DNA of 64,000 bases. It comes from Bacteroidota bacterium (GTDB lineage Bacteria > Bacteroidota > Bacteroidia > Flavobacteriales_D > Crocinitomicaceae). The notes below the pieces were generated by a model. The model was given only the letters and a program-made list of their open reading frames with translations, made no database searches and was not told the origin of the DNA. The DNA is taken from the NCBI GenBank assembly GCA_024280295.1, contig JAJRQK010000031.1:1-64000 (forward strand). Reading direction: 5' to 3'. Both the position numbers and the translations under genes were made by a program. Below, piece by piece: positions 56,549 to 64,000 of this stretch. Numbering within the stretch: the first letter of the stretch is position 1; every line of letters starts with the position of its first letter.

Positions 56549-57784
56549 ATGAAGGACACCTTGATCAAAAATCTTGAAAATCAAATTGAGTTTAGAGACT
56601 TTAAGCTCAATTCGTTATTGGAGGTAACCAAGGCCATCAATTCGAATCGGAGCGTTGAAGAAATCACCCATTTATTTGAGTTCATTATAGGTGAACAACT
56701 AGGATTCGATCGATTTGTCCTCTTCCACAAACAAGATGAGTGGACTTGCCTTTCGCGTGTTGGTTACAAAGGAAAGATCTCAGGCCTTGATATCGAGAAA
56801 GACCTAAGTAGGTTCAAAGAAATCACAATTATTGAATCCTCAAAAACGCAATTACTCAATGATTTTGATGTTATCATCCCTGTTTTTCATGACAATCGAG
56901 CATTGGCATACTTGTTAATTGACAAAATAGATGTAGAATATCAAGGGAGGTATGAAAGCTCTTATCAATATACAGGGTTCATACAAACGCTGACTAATAT
57001 TATTGTAGTTGCGATTGAAAATAGACGCATGGCACATCTTGACATCCTGCAAGAACGATTCAAGAAGGATTTGGAAGTAGCTTCAACTATGCAACGCTTG
57101 CTCTTTCCTAGCGATCTCCCAACGAATAAGCGAATGGATATTTCTGCTCGTTATACTCCACGACATGAAGTTGGTGGCGATTATTACGACTTTATTCCTC
57201 TTGGAGATGATGAGTACATCATTTGTATTGCTGATGTTTCAGGAAAAGGTGTTTCAGCGGCAATGCTAATGGCCAATTTTCAAGCAACAATTCGGACATT
57301 GTTCCAATACCAGCGTTTTGATATGGAGCGCCTCATGAACGAGTTGAACAAAACGGTAATGAACAGTGCAAAAGGCGAAAAGTTTATCACCTTTTTTATC
57401 GCGCATTACAATGCTGGAACACGGAAAATGTCCTATGTAAATGCAGGTCACAATCATCCATTCATCACCAATGGAAAATCTGTCGAGAACTTAGATCAAG
57501 GGTGTATTGGGCTTGGAATGCTAGAAGAACTTCCATTTATTAATGTTGGAGAAAAGGAACTGAAACCAAATACAACAATTGTTCTTTATACAGACGGTGT
57601 TGTTGAGCTCGAAAATGAGGAAGAAGAATTCTTTGGAGCAGATAGACTGGTGAAACTCGTTAATAGTTACTACCCGCTTAACATGGAGGATATGAATAGT
57701 TTGATCTTCTCTAAATTGGATGAATGGAAAGGCCCTTTAGAGCTTGTAGATGACACGGCGATCTTTAGCTGTCGGTTTTTTTAG
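56549..57784 (+). CDS. GAF-SpoIIE/RsbU-like PP2C-type phosphatase
   Basis: 411 residues: a coiled-coil/GAF sensor domain from about 15 to 175, then a SpoIIE-type PP2C domain (RYTPRHEVGGDYYDFIPLGD, ICIADVSGKGVSAAMLMANF, VNAGHNHPFI, VLYTDGVVELENEE, LVDDTAIF). PP2C acidic residues for metal binding are present. Such phosphatases control partner-switching by dephosphorylating anti-sigma-antagonist or related proteins. It is coupled to the LpxD-like gene, which is unusual. No partner kinase or STAS protein is seen nearby. Confidence 0.87.
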   Translation: MKDTLIKNLENQIEFRDFKLNSLLEVTKAINSNRSVEEITHLFEFIIGEQLGFDRFVLFHKQDEWTCLSRVGYKGKISGLDIEKDLSRFKEITIIESSKTQLLNDFDVIIPVFHDNRALAYLLIDKIDVEYQGRYESSYQYTGFIQTLTNIIVVAIENRRMAHLDILQERFKKDLEVASTMQRLLFPSDLPTNKRMDISARYTPRHEVGGDYYDFIPLGDDEYIICIADVSGKGVSAAMLMANFQATIRTLFQYQRFDMERLMNELNKTVMNSAKGEKFITFFIAHYNAGTRKMSYVNAGHNHPFITNGKSVENLDQGCIGLGMLEELPFINVGEKELKPNTTIVLYTDGVVELENEEEEFFGADRLVKLVNSYYPLNMEDMNSLIFSKLDEWKGPLELVDDTAIFSCRFF

Positions 57785-57887
57785 TTCAAAATATTCTCTC
57801 TACGTTATTATTAGGTAAAAGCATCGCTGTTTGCAACCAAGTAATTATGATTACTAGACTTTTTGGTAACTGATTATATCTAATAAA

Positions 57888-58535
57888 TCAAGACTTTTTA
57901 TAGTGCTTTAATTTCTTGAGTAAAGGCATCAAAGTGGTTTTTCCTTTCTCTGTCAAATATGGTTTATATGGCAGAAAAGCAACAGAGATAGCCTGCTCTA
58001 CTTTTTCCTCATCAGATAATTGAGGTTGAAAAATAGCCAACTCCTGTTGCCAATAAGTTGCCAACATATTTTGACTAAAGATAAATCCATTTAGATCAGG
58101 TAGAATATGTTTTTCAAGAAACCCTTCGCTCACAAGATGTTGGAAAATCTGAATACCATGAGCAAAGTGATTTGCAAAAGTTTTCTGAGTATAATCCTGA
58201 ATTTCAGGAATCGTAGTAACAATCTCTGCATATCGTTTATTGAACATAAACTTAAATTTAAGCTGTATTGTAAATGTGCTATACATCATACGATGAAAAG
58301 CAATCAGAGAATTGGGAGTTCGACTTTTTATTATGTTCTGTATCTCTTTATTAATAGCATCGATTAATTGAAGAGATAAGGCATAAATTATGTCATTAGT
58401 AGTAGGGAAATGATAATTTAAATTTCCTACACTTATTTTTAATTCTCCTGCGATATCTCTTTGAGACACATCTTGAATTCCCTTTTCGTTGAACCGCTTT
58501 AAGGCAACTCTCAGTATCTTATCTCTGGTTTTCAT
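57888..58535 (-). CDS. TetR family transcriptional regulator
   Basis: 215 residues. N-terminal TetR HTH (TRDKILRVALKRFNEKGIQD, VSQRDIAGELKISVGNLNYH, FPTTNDIIY), then a ligand-binding helical domain. It is divergent from the cupin gene, and the 101-base intergenic region has two operator-like palindromes, so it probably represses itself and the divergent pair. Inducer unknown. Confidence 0.85.
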   Translation of the reverse strand: MKTRDKILRVALKRFNEKGIQDVSQRDIAGELKISVGNLNYHFPTTNDIIYALSLQLIDAINKEIQNIIKSRTPNSLIAFHRMMYSTFTIQLKFKFMFNKRYAEIVTTIPEIQDYTQKTFANHFAHGIQIFQHLVSEGFLEKHILPDLNGFIFSQNMLATYWQQELAIFQPQLSDEEKVEQAISVAFLPYKPYLTEKGKTTLMPLLKKLKHYKKS

Positions 58536-58556
58536 AATTCAAAAATAAAATAACAA

Positions 58557-58574
58557 TTAGGGTTTCGTCCTAAA
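58557..58574. promoter_or_regulatory. Operator-like palindrome 1 (TetR)
   Basis: TTAGGGTTTCGTCCTAAA: half-sites TTAGG and CCTAA seven bases apart. A related site, inverted, lies 20 bases away at 58595-58611. Confidence 0.5.
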
Positions 58575-58590
58575 ATCAGAAAAAAAATTA

Positions 58591-58598
58591 TATATTTG
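58591..58598 (+). promoter_or_regulatory. -7 box of the cupin gene
   Basis: TATATTTG fits TAnnTTTG; the second operator-like palindrome overlaps it. Confidence 0.5.
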
Positions 58599-58611
58599 GG
58601 CGTTGCCCTAA
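58595..58611. promoter_or_regulatory. Operator-like palindrome 2 (TetR)
   Basis: TTTGGGCGTTGCCCTAA. Its reverse complement TTAGGGCAACGCCCAAA aligns with palindrome 1 (shared TTAGGG, CG, CC, AAA). It overlaps the cupin -7 box, so a bound TetR would block the start of transcription. Confidence 0.5.
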
Positions 58612-58636
58612 TAGTATAAATCAAAGAAATGTCATA

Positions 58637-59179
58637 ATGGATAAAGTAATATTGAATCCAATTTCAGGAGAAAAGGTGACTTTTTTAAAAGAATCATCCG
58701 ACACAGATGGAGAATACAGTAAAGTACTGGTGGAATTGGAACCTTTTGCCAAAGGCGTACCTAAGCACTACCATATTAATTTCACTGAGGAGTTTGAGGT
58801 TTTGGAAGGTGAGATGATGGTGAGGGTAGGCAAAGAAAAAAAAACCCTTAAAAGTGGAGAGAAAGCTCTTATACCAATAAACATGATTCATGCATTTCGA
58901 AACTATACTGATCAGCATGTAAAATTTACTGTTACTCTTAGACCTGGTAGTGTTGGTTTTGAGCGTTCCATTCGAACTTTGTTTGGACTAGCAAGAGACG
59001 GTAAATGCAAGAAAAACGGCTTACCAAAGAGCTTTGTTCATTTGGCTTTACTAGCAAAATGGGGAGAAGGAATGGTTCCTTGGCCAATGTCTATTCTAGT
59101 GAAATTGCTAAATAAAAAAGCTGACAGAGCAGAAGTTAATGGCAAATCTCAAGAATTAATAGACAAATATTGTTCTTAA
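58637..59179 (+). CDS. Cupin domain protein
   Basis: 180 residues with a cupin barrel: YHINFTEEFEVLEGEMMVRV (motif 1, with His and Glu) and PINMIHAFRNYTDQHVKFTV (motif 2, His). Metal-binding cupins range from sensors to dioxygenases; the longer C-terminal part (FVHLALLAKWGEGMVPWPM) is unusual for the simplest cupins. Under a TetR-controlled promoter with the small membrane protein. Substrate unknown. Confidence 0.8.
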   Translation: MDKVILNPISGEKVTFLKESSDTDGEYSKVLVELEPFAKGVPKHYHINFTEEFEVLEGEMMVRVGKEKKTLKSGEKALIPINMIHAFRNYTDQHVKFTVTLRPGSVGFERSIRTLFGLARDGKCKKNGLPKSFVHLALLAKWGEGMVPWPMSILVKLLNKKADRAEVNGKSQELIDKYCS

Positions 59180-59215
59180 CAGCGATCACAGTATCAATAA
59201 AAAAAACATACAGCT

Positions 59216-59602
59216 ATGAATAAAAGTATATTTAAAATAGTAATAAGTTTAGGGGCAATTATTCATTGGATTGGAGTTGTTATAGGTTTAACGAATCCTA
59301 AAATACTGGCAGAAGAATTTGGAATACATTATAGCCAAGAATTCCATAAGCTGATACTACATTTAGCCTTGTTTTTCTTAGTAGTTGCAGTATTCTATTC
59401 ACTGTCTGCATTTTGGGCCTTTAAAAATAAAATTGAAGGATTTCAAATAGGGATTGTTATCGGTGTAGTTACGATTGTATGTTTTGTTATTGATCTTCTA
59501 CTAATAGGCAAAGAAATAGACTACTTGCTTTTAGCAATGGGAGTGCTTACCACTTTAACTGGATATTTAGCATTTAAGCAATCTAATGGGAAGAATACCT
59601 AA
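59216..59602 (+). CDS. Small four-helix membrane protein
   Basis: 128 residues with about four transmembrane segments (KIVISLGAIIHWIGVVIG, LHLALFFLVVAVFYSLS, IGIVIGVVTIVCFVIDLLLI and a last one near residue 110). No family recognised. It is 36 bases after the cupin stop in the same direction, so probably co-transcribed and co-regulated by TetR. Confidence 0.65.
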   Translation: MNKSIFKIVISLGAIIHWIGVVIGLTNPKILAEEFGIHYSQEFHKLILHLALFFLVVAVFYSLSAFWAFKNKIEGFQIGIVIGVVTIVCFVIDLLLIGKEIDYLLLAMGVLTTLTGYLAFKQSNGKNT

Positions 59603-59619
59603 TTGGCTAAAACAATTTT

Positions 59620-59652
59620 CCGAGGTACAACGCAAAAAGTGTAGCACCTCGG
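59620..59652. terminator. Possible bidirectional hairpin terminator
   Basis: CCGAGGT and ACCTCGG pair perfectly around a 19-base loop, 18 bases after the stop at 59602 and about 300 bases beyond the feoB stop on the other strand. No T-run follows, so it may be only a processing or attenuation hairpin. Confidence 0.35.
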
Positions 59653-59857
59653 AATAGAATAAATAAGAGGCCTTTCTCCACCCTGTAATTCGACTATTTT
59701 CCATAAGGCTCAATACAAAATACCACTTTATAGATAACCCCCATTCCGAATGCCAATGAAAATGAATTAAAAAATCTCCATGCCCGATCCCCAAATAATT
59801 ACACCCAAAATTGAATTCTAGAGAAGAATCAGCAGGAATATAATATAAATCGAAACA
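59650..59857 (-). pseudogene. Possible decayed coding fragment
   Basis: The minus-strand frame reads DLYYIPADSSLEFNFGCNYL and then IGHGDFLIHFHWHSEWGLSI, an orderly His-rich stretch, but there is no good start and it runs into the hairpin. It looks like a remnant of a metalloprotein, perhaps a multicopper-oxidase-like tail, yet it may be chance. I cannot name it. Confidence 0.2.
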
Positions 59858-59950
59858 TTATATATCGTTCCATTTGGTCATTTGAACGTCCTTTTGGACC
59901 AGTTGAAATAATCAAGTGAAAAAAAAATCGAATTCAGCATTTTCACTACT

Positions 59951-61387
59951 TTACAATAATATTCTCCAGATCTGCGCAACTAAGAAAGTAACGATAAGTC
60001 CGACAATTACAGGCAAAACAGAAGCGACCACTGTCCATTTCACACTACGTGTTTCTTTGTAAATTGTATAGATAGTTGTACTACACGGGTTGTGAAGCAA
60101 ACTAAAAAGCATCACATTAACTGCTGTCAACAATGTCCACCCACCTTCCTTTAAAATATCTCCCATTGCATTAAAAGAATCTAACTCAAACATTACTCCA
60201 GCACCTTCTCCGCCAGAAATTCCTGTAACCATAATTGTAAGCATCAATATAGTTGGAATAACAATTTCATTAGCTGGAATAGCAACGATATAAGCTAAGA
60301 GAATGACACCATTCAAGCCTAGCAAAAAACCAAACCCGTCCAAAGCATGAATGATCCAAGAAGCAATACTTTCATTTCCGACATCTATATTCGAAATTAA
60401 CCAAATAACTGCACCAGCAGGTGCTGCAAACACAATAGCACGCCATAAAACAATGAGTGTTCTATCTATTAATGAAGTGTAAATAGTTTTCCAAAAAACA
60501 GGTCGCCTGTATGGTGGCAATTCCAAATTAAAGGTGGAGACTTCTCCTTTTAGCATTGTTTTTGATAATGCCCAAGAGAAGAAAAACATAAAAAAGATAC
60601 CAAGAACTGCAATGCCAATTACAGCAGATAAAGAGACAAAACTTGAATAAGACTCTGGCACAACTGCCCCAATAAAAATTGTAGCCAATAGTATTTGTGT
60701 CGGCCAACGCCCATTACATAGTGAAAAATTATTGGTGATAATGGCAATCAATCGTTCTCTAGGGCTATCGATAATACGCGTAGCAATAACTCCTGCCGCG
60801 TTGCAACCAAATCCCATGGTCATTGTTAATGCTTGTTTTCCGTGGGCACCAGATTTTTTAAACATCGTATCCATATTAAAAGCCACTCTTGGTAAATAAC
60901 CAAAGTCTTCTAAAAGCGTAAACAACGGGAAAAATATCGCCATTGGTGGTAACATTACAGCAATTACCCATGCAACTGCCAAATACACACCGTCGAATAA
61001 AAATCCATTTAACCACCAAGGCAAACCAACGCTCTCCCCAAAGTTTTTTAATATTGGATGCGTAATATCTAGCAACAACTCGGATAGCAATCCAGATGGA
61101 TAATTTGCACCAATAATAGTAAGCCATAATACAACTCCTAAAATGAAAAGCATAATGGGAAATCCCCAAATTTTACTTGTTACAATTTTATCTATGTTAA
61201 CATCCAATCTAAATCGAGATTTTTTGTTGGTATATGTAACTGAGTCTTCTACAATTTTGGACGCATCAGCATAGATGCTTTCTGTTAAGTTATCGTGGAA
61301 ATCATCACCAATTTTCCAACGCAATTCTTCAGATAATGATATAATTCTATTTATCCTTTTTCTATTCATTTTACGCAATTTCTCCAT
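59951..61387 (-). CDS. feoB: FeoB membrane (permease) half of a split FeoB
   Basis: 478 residues with about ten membrane helices. It carries the FeoB gate motifs [13 protein letters not shown] and [15 protein letters not shown], each with the conserved Cys. The N-terminal soluble part ([20 protein letters not shown]) continues the helical linker normally fused after the GTPase domain. It can start at ATG 61387 (17-base overlap with the GTPase gene) or at ATG 61369, just after the GTPase stop. Together the two polypeptides make up one Fe(II) transporter, at the end of the operon. Confidence 0.9.
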   Translation of the reverse strand: MEKLRKMNRKRINRIISLSEELRWKIGDDFHDNLTESIYADASKIVEDSVTYTNKKSRFRLDVNIDKIVTSKIWGFPIMLFILGVVLWLTIIGANYPSGLLSELLLDITHPILKNFGESVGLPWWLNGFLFDGVYLAVAWVIAVMLPPMAIFFPLFTLLEDFGYLPRVAFNMDTMFKKSGAHGKQALTMTMGFGCNAAGVIATRIIDSPRERLIAIITNNFSLCNGRWPTQILLATIFIGAVVPESYSSFVSLSAVIGIAVLGIFFMFFFSWALSKTMLKGEVSTFNLELPPYRRPVFWKTIYTSLIDRTLIVLWRAIVFAAPAGAVIWLISNIDVGNESIASWIIHALDGFGFLLGLNGVILLAYIVAIPANEIVIPTILMLTIMVTGISGGEGAGVMFELDSFNAMGDILKEGGWTLLTAVNVMLFSLLHNPCSTTIYTIYKETRSVKWTVVASVLPVIVGLIVTFLVAQIWRILL

Positions 61388-62135
61388 TTTCTAGTGCTTC
61401 TATAATTTGGGTATCTCCTTCTAAAAGTCTAAAAGCAATCCACCTGCTGTTAGAAATATTTGGGTATTCCTTCTCAATTTCTTCACTTAAAACCTGAACA
61501 GATTTTTCAATATTATTTGGTATGTTTTTAATATTATAACGTTTACATTTAATTTTTCCGTTTGCCAATTCACTAATGGTTTGAATCAACTCTGGAATTC
61601 CATTTTGTGACCTTGCGACTGTTGGAATTACAGGTATTCCCAGATCCTTAGACAACGTCCTTGTATCGATTTTAATATTGTTACGACCTGCTTCATCCAT
61701 TAGATTTAGGCATAAAACAGCACTACTTGTGATTTCCAATATTTGCAACACCAAATTCAAATTACGTTCTAACCTACTCGCATCTACGACTATTACCGTA
61801 ACAGTTGGTTTCCCGAAAAGAATGAAATTTCTTGCTACCTCTTCGTCGTTTGATGTAGAAAGCAAGGAGTAGGTTCCAGGCAAATCTATCAACTTAAATT
61901 TCTGTTGTTGGTATTCAAAAGCACCTTCGGCTCTCGTTACAGTTTTCCCAGGCCAGTTCCCTGTATGTTGCCTCAAACCAGTAAGCGCATTGAAAACTGT
62001 ACTCTTACCTGTGTTTGGATTACCAGCAAGTGCAACCACAAAATCAAAATTAGCAGTTTTAATACCTAATTTCTTAAGCTCCCCAACATTGAAGTGAATA
62101 CAATTATCACACGTATTATTCGCCTTGCTTTCCAT
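61371..62135 (-). CDS. feoB: FeoB GTPase half of a split FeoB
   Basis: 254 residues. A Cys pair (CDNC) near the N-terminus precedes a small G domain: GNPNTGKST (G1), DLPGTYS (G3), NLMDEA (G4, NxxD). The helical guanine-dissociation region then ends with [20 protein letters not shown]. FeoB is normally one polypeptide with G and membrane parts; here the stop separates them. GTP binding and hydrolysis on the cytoplasmic side drive or gate Fe(II) uptake. It overlaps the DtxR-FeoA fusion gene by 20 bases. Confidence 0.9.
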   Translation of the reverse strand: MESKANNTCDNCIHFNVGELKKLGIKTANFDFVVALAGNPNTGKSTVFNALTGLRQHTGNWPGKTVTRAEGAFEYQQQKFKLIDLPGTYSLLSTSNDEEVARNFILFGKPTVTVIVVDASRLERNLNLVLQILEITSSAVLCLNLMDEAGRNNIKIDTRTLSKDLGIPVIPTVARSQNGIPELIQTISELANGKIKCKRYNIKNIPNNIEKSVQVLSEEIEKEYPNISNSRWIAFRLLEGDTQIIEALENGEIA

Positions 62136-63150
62136 TATTTTTTATCAGAATTTTTGACGCTTGCTCTTTTCTCAAAGCAATCGTGGTTCCTTTAATTAAA
62201 TACGCTTTCGGTTCACCTAGAGGGTTTAATAAATCGATCTGAACTTTTGAATTTTTCACGAAACCTAAGTCTAATAATCGCCTTCTATTTTCTCCTCTAC
62301 ACTCCTTCGAAAGACCAATAATACTAGCAGTTTCATTAAGCTTCAAACTTGATAAACGAGCAATATTGTCTTCATTTACATTACTGTTTTCTAAAACAGA
62401 AATAGTAATGTTCCCAGCAACTATTGGCGGCAAGACAAACACTTCACCTTCAGAATGAAATACAACTCGCTTTTTATTATTTTCAATTACACGAATAGTA
62501 GAATAAATGTGAATATTCTCAGCCAAAATTTGATTGTAAATGATCTTAGGTTCGTCTTCAATATGAATAATTTTACCAATGCAGTTAACTTCAAATGAAG
62601 ATAGAGGGATGCCCGCTTTTTTAGCTATTCTGCCACTATTTGTTGGAATAGGATCACCGTGTGGATCAAACTTTGGGTTCCCTAATAAAATGGCGAGTTT
62701 ATTAATTTCCGATGTATCTAATTCGTGTTCTTTTTTTTCAGCTCTTTCGTGCCACTCTTCTTTGTGAAATCCAGTTTTTTCAGACAAATATTTCTCCCAT
62801 AATCGGTGCGCTCTGATAATTTGTAAAGCGTATTCATTTCCTTTAGCAGTTAACTTATAAGTATCTTTTTCAAGAAAAATCAATTCACTTTCCATCATTT
62901 TATTGATACTATCAATGATAAGAGTACTTGAAAAATTTAAAGAATTTGTTAAATCATTTGTTGTAATTGAGTTGCTAGCTTCTTGATTGTGATACAGAAA
63001 TTTTAAAACATCCTCAAGAATTGTTTTACCTTTTTGTTGATATGAATTTTTAAGTAAAGTGTAGATTCCATTTTTCGGTCTAAAAACAAAAAAACACAAT
63101 AGACTTCCAGCTAAAAACACCAGTAGTGCAGTTATTGGATTGTAAATCAT
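62116..63150 (-). CDS. Membrane-anchored DtxR-like/FeoA fusion protein
   Basis: 344 residues. An N-terminal membrane segment (ITALLVFLAGSLLCFFVF, residues 6-23) is followed by a DtxR-like winged helix and dimerisation region with HRLWE, the His/Glu pattern of WHERAEKKEHELD and NPKFDPHGDPIP, an SH3-like domain (about 185-255), and a C-terminal FeoA domain (ARLSSLKLNETASIIGLSKE, MxLGF-type RRRLLDLGFVKNSKVQ). A DNA-binding-type domain tethered to the membrane next to FeoB is unusual; it could link FeoB activity with iron sensing. It overlaps the DtxR gene by four bases. Confidence 0.8.
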   Translation of the reverse strand: MIYNPITALLVFLAGSLLCFFVFRPKNGIYTLLKNSYQQKGKTILEDVLKFLYHNQEASNSITTNDLTNSLNFSSTLIIDSINKMMESELIFLEKDTYKLTAKGNEYALQIIRAHRLWEKYLSEKTGFHKEEWHERAEKKEHELDTSEINKLAILLGNPKFDPHGDPIPTNSGRIAKKAGIPLSSFEVNCIGKIIHIEDEPKIIYNQILAENIHIYSTIRVIENNKKRVVFHSEGEVFVLPPIVAGNITISVLENSNVNEDNIARLSSLKLNETASIIGLSKECRGENRRRLLDLGFVKNSKVQIDLLNPLGEPKAYLIKGTTIALRKEQASKILIKNNGKQGE

Positions 63151-63800
63151 CTTTTTAAGTATAAATTTTGAACCACTCCTTCGGAAATACTAAATTGTTT
63201 ATCATCAATCTCTATGGTAATTGAGTTGTCAAAATCTTCTTTATCGATCACCTTAATAGAACAACCAATGATTATGCTGTTTTTGGTTAAGAATTTCAAA
63301 AACTTATCTGAATCATTTCTTACTTCTACAAAAACACCTGTATTGCCTTCTTTTAATTCATCAAGACAAATTGTTTTAATTCTTGTAAACTCTCCATTTT
63401 TATTCGGAATTGGTTCACCGTGAGGATCCGTAGTAGGGAAATTTAAAAAACTATCTAGTTGGTCAGTCAATTTTTCGGATTGAATGTGCTCTAATTGTTC
63501 AGCAATTTCATGTACTTCACTCCAGGAAAAGTTTAATTTTTCTACAAGAAATGTTTCCCAAAGTCTATGTTTTCTAATTACAGAGAGAGCAATCTCCCTT
63601 CCTTTGGAATTTAACTTTACACCTACATATTTCTGATAAATTAAGAGATCTTTTTTTGACAATTTCTTTAGCATATCAGTAACCGAAGATGCCTTAGCAC
63701 TCAATTTTTCTGCAATCAGATTAGTACTTACTTCAGCATTACATTTTTGCTCTAAAGCGTAAATTTCCTTGATGTAATTCTCTTCTGATTTTGTAGGCAT
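63147..63800 (-). CDS. DtxR/MntR family metal-dependent regulator
   Basis: 217 residues from the ATG at 63800 (an adjacent TTG at 63803 also fits). A winged helix (STNLIAEKLSAKASSVTDML, KKLSKKDLLIYQKYVGVKLN), HRLWE and SEVHEIAEQLEHIQSEKL with the metal-ligand residues, then an SH3-like domain. With Fe(II) or Mn(II) it should bind a DtxR box; one is found 32 bases before its start. It begins the feo operon and would control iron uptake. Confidence 0.88.
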   Translation of the reverse strand: MPTKSEENYIKEIYALEQKCNAEVSTNLIAEKLSAKASSVTDMLKKLSKKDLLIYQKYVGVKLNSKGREIALSVIRKHRLWETFLVEKLNFSWSEVHEIAEQLEHIQSEKLTDQLDSFLNFPTTDPHGEPIPNKNGEFTRIKTICLDELKEGNTGVFVEVRNDSDKFLKFLTKNSIIIGCSIKVIDKEDFDNSITIEIDDKQFSISEGVVQNLYLKR

Positions 63801-63815
63801 CAATAATTATTTATA

Positions 63816-63823
63816 CAAATATA
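63816..63823 (-). promoter_or_regulatory. -7 box of the feo operon
   Basis: TATATTTG on the minus strand (consensus TAnnTTTG) 15 bases before the start codon. The DtxR-like box lies over the expected -33 position. Confidence 0.55.
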
Positions 63824-63831
63824 AATATATA

Positions 63832-63847
63832 TTTAGTCATGCCTAAA
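63832..63847. promoter_or_regulatory. DtxR/MntR-type operator before the feo operon
   Basis: TTTAGTCATGCCTAAA is a 16-base inverted repeat with one mismatch (TTTAG ... CTAAA), like the TTTAGGnnnnCCTAAA boxes bound by DtxR/MntR family proteins. It lies over the -33 region and between two divergent -7 boxes. Confidence 0.6.
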
Positions 63848-63858
63848 AATTTGACTCT

Positions 63859-63866
63859 TATATTTG
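63859..63866 (+). promoter_or_regulatory. Divergent -7 box on the plus strand
   Basis: TATATTTG on the plus strand. With the feo -7 box on the opposite strand it flanks the DtxR-like box. Confidence 0.4.
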
Positions 63867-63875
63867 TAAGGATAG

Positions 63876-64000
63876 CTGAAGAAACCCTTCAAAGTACCAG
63901 GCAACTATCAACCAATCGAAGTAATTCGGGTTACTAACATACGAAACAAAAATGAATCGTTGTATCCAAATAACGCAAGACTACGAACGCTCGTTGCATC
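63876..64000 (+). CDS. Unidentified partial reading frame at the right edge
   Basis: From CTG 63876 (just after an in-frame TAG) a frame reads LKKPFKVPGNYQPIEVIRVT, continuing NIRNKNESLYPNNARLRTLV to the edge, with protein-like codon use. It may start at CTG, or near the divergent -7 box without a leader; an ATG at 63952 in another frame (MNRCIQITQD) is the alternative. No family recognised. Regulation by the same DtxR box is possible. Confidence 0.35.
   Translation, partial: MKKPFKVPGNYQPIEVIRVTNIRNKNESLYPNNARLRTLVA

Larger units (their letters stand above)
59603..59950. other. Intergenic region with hairpin and a decayed minus-strand reading frame
   Basis: Between convergent genes. It holds a seven-base stem CCGAGGT/ACCTCGG (59620-59652, 19-base loop), without a U run, and a minus-strand frame (59857 down to 59650 or further) that looks protein-like. 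No RNA gene or mobile element seen. Confidence 0.4.

Overview
The window looks like a piece of a Bacteroidota chromosome, most likely Flavobacteriales (the genus cannot be fixed from sequence alone). The evidence is low GC, type IX secretion (T9SS) families (PorP/SprF, PorV/PorQ, a giant protein with a C-terminal sorting-like domain), a monomeric NADP isocitrate dehydrogenase, a fused alpha/beta E1 dehydrogenase, a GGGP synthase, the nadC-DUF4783-rlmH neighbourhood, several TAnnTTTG-type -7 promoter boxes and many TTG starts. No rRNA, tRNA, CRISPR array or complete insertion sequence was seen.

Layout. 1-4.8 kb: phenylacetyl-CoA epoxidase genes paaA-paaB-paaC (minus, paaC cut by the window edge) facing two tandem paaE-type reductases and an SDR. 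5-9.1 kb: an ECF-like sigma factor with a small membrane protein, then a PorP/SprF protein and an OmpA/PD40 protein that ends in a DUF1573-like domain. 9.2-13.6 kb: a membrane acyltransferase-like protein, an SGNH/PKD protein, a HIT protein, greA. 12.5-21.6 kb: a co-directional triad of TonB-dependent receptor, 1409-aa surface protein and PorV-like protein. 21.9-25.5 kb: PPTase, GGGPS, nadC, DUF4783, rlmH. 25.5-33.6 kb: a polysaccharide locus (membrane protein, methyltransferase, asnB, two glycosyltransferases, epimerase), followed by rdgB. 34.5-37.8 kb: icd and an exported propeller-like protein. 37.8-44.4 kb: RNA helicase, thiolase, fused beta-oxidation enzyme, MarR regulator, PaaI-type thioesterase and a hypothetical gene; the fatty-acid/phenylacetate lower-pathway theme echoes the left end. 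44.5-48.3 kb: DPP-IV-like peptidase, a frame-disrupted nuclease-like gene and a PD40 lipoprotein.

The accessory part is 46.6-55.4 kb. It holds the frame-disrupted PD-(D/E)XK-like gene, a Panacea-type toxin-antitoxin pair, and an HTH + Fic pair that I recognise as 'mobile mystery protein A/B'. The HTH + Fic pair lies between two 66-bp direct repeats that are copies of the 3' end of the neighbouring DoxX-like gene; this looks like a module that moved in at a gene end and is the most interesting feature of the window. Upstream lie two tandem paralogous exported proteins of unknown function. 55.6-59.6 kb: an LpxD-like acyltransferase coupled to a GAF-SpoIIE phosphatase, then a TetR regulator facing a cupin and a small membrane protein across two operator-like palindromes. 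60-63.8 kb: an iron-uptake operon with a DtxR-type regulator, a membrane-anchored DtxR-FeoA fusion, and a FeoB split into separate GTPase and membrane polypeptides, preceded by a DtxR-like box.

Four dispersed intergenic elements (about 4.83, 34.16, 51.92 and 55.43 kb) share conserved outer blocks around a hairpin whose stem sequence varies but stays complementary. Family calls are from my own reading of motifs; no database was searched.
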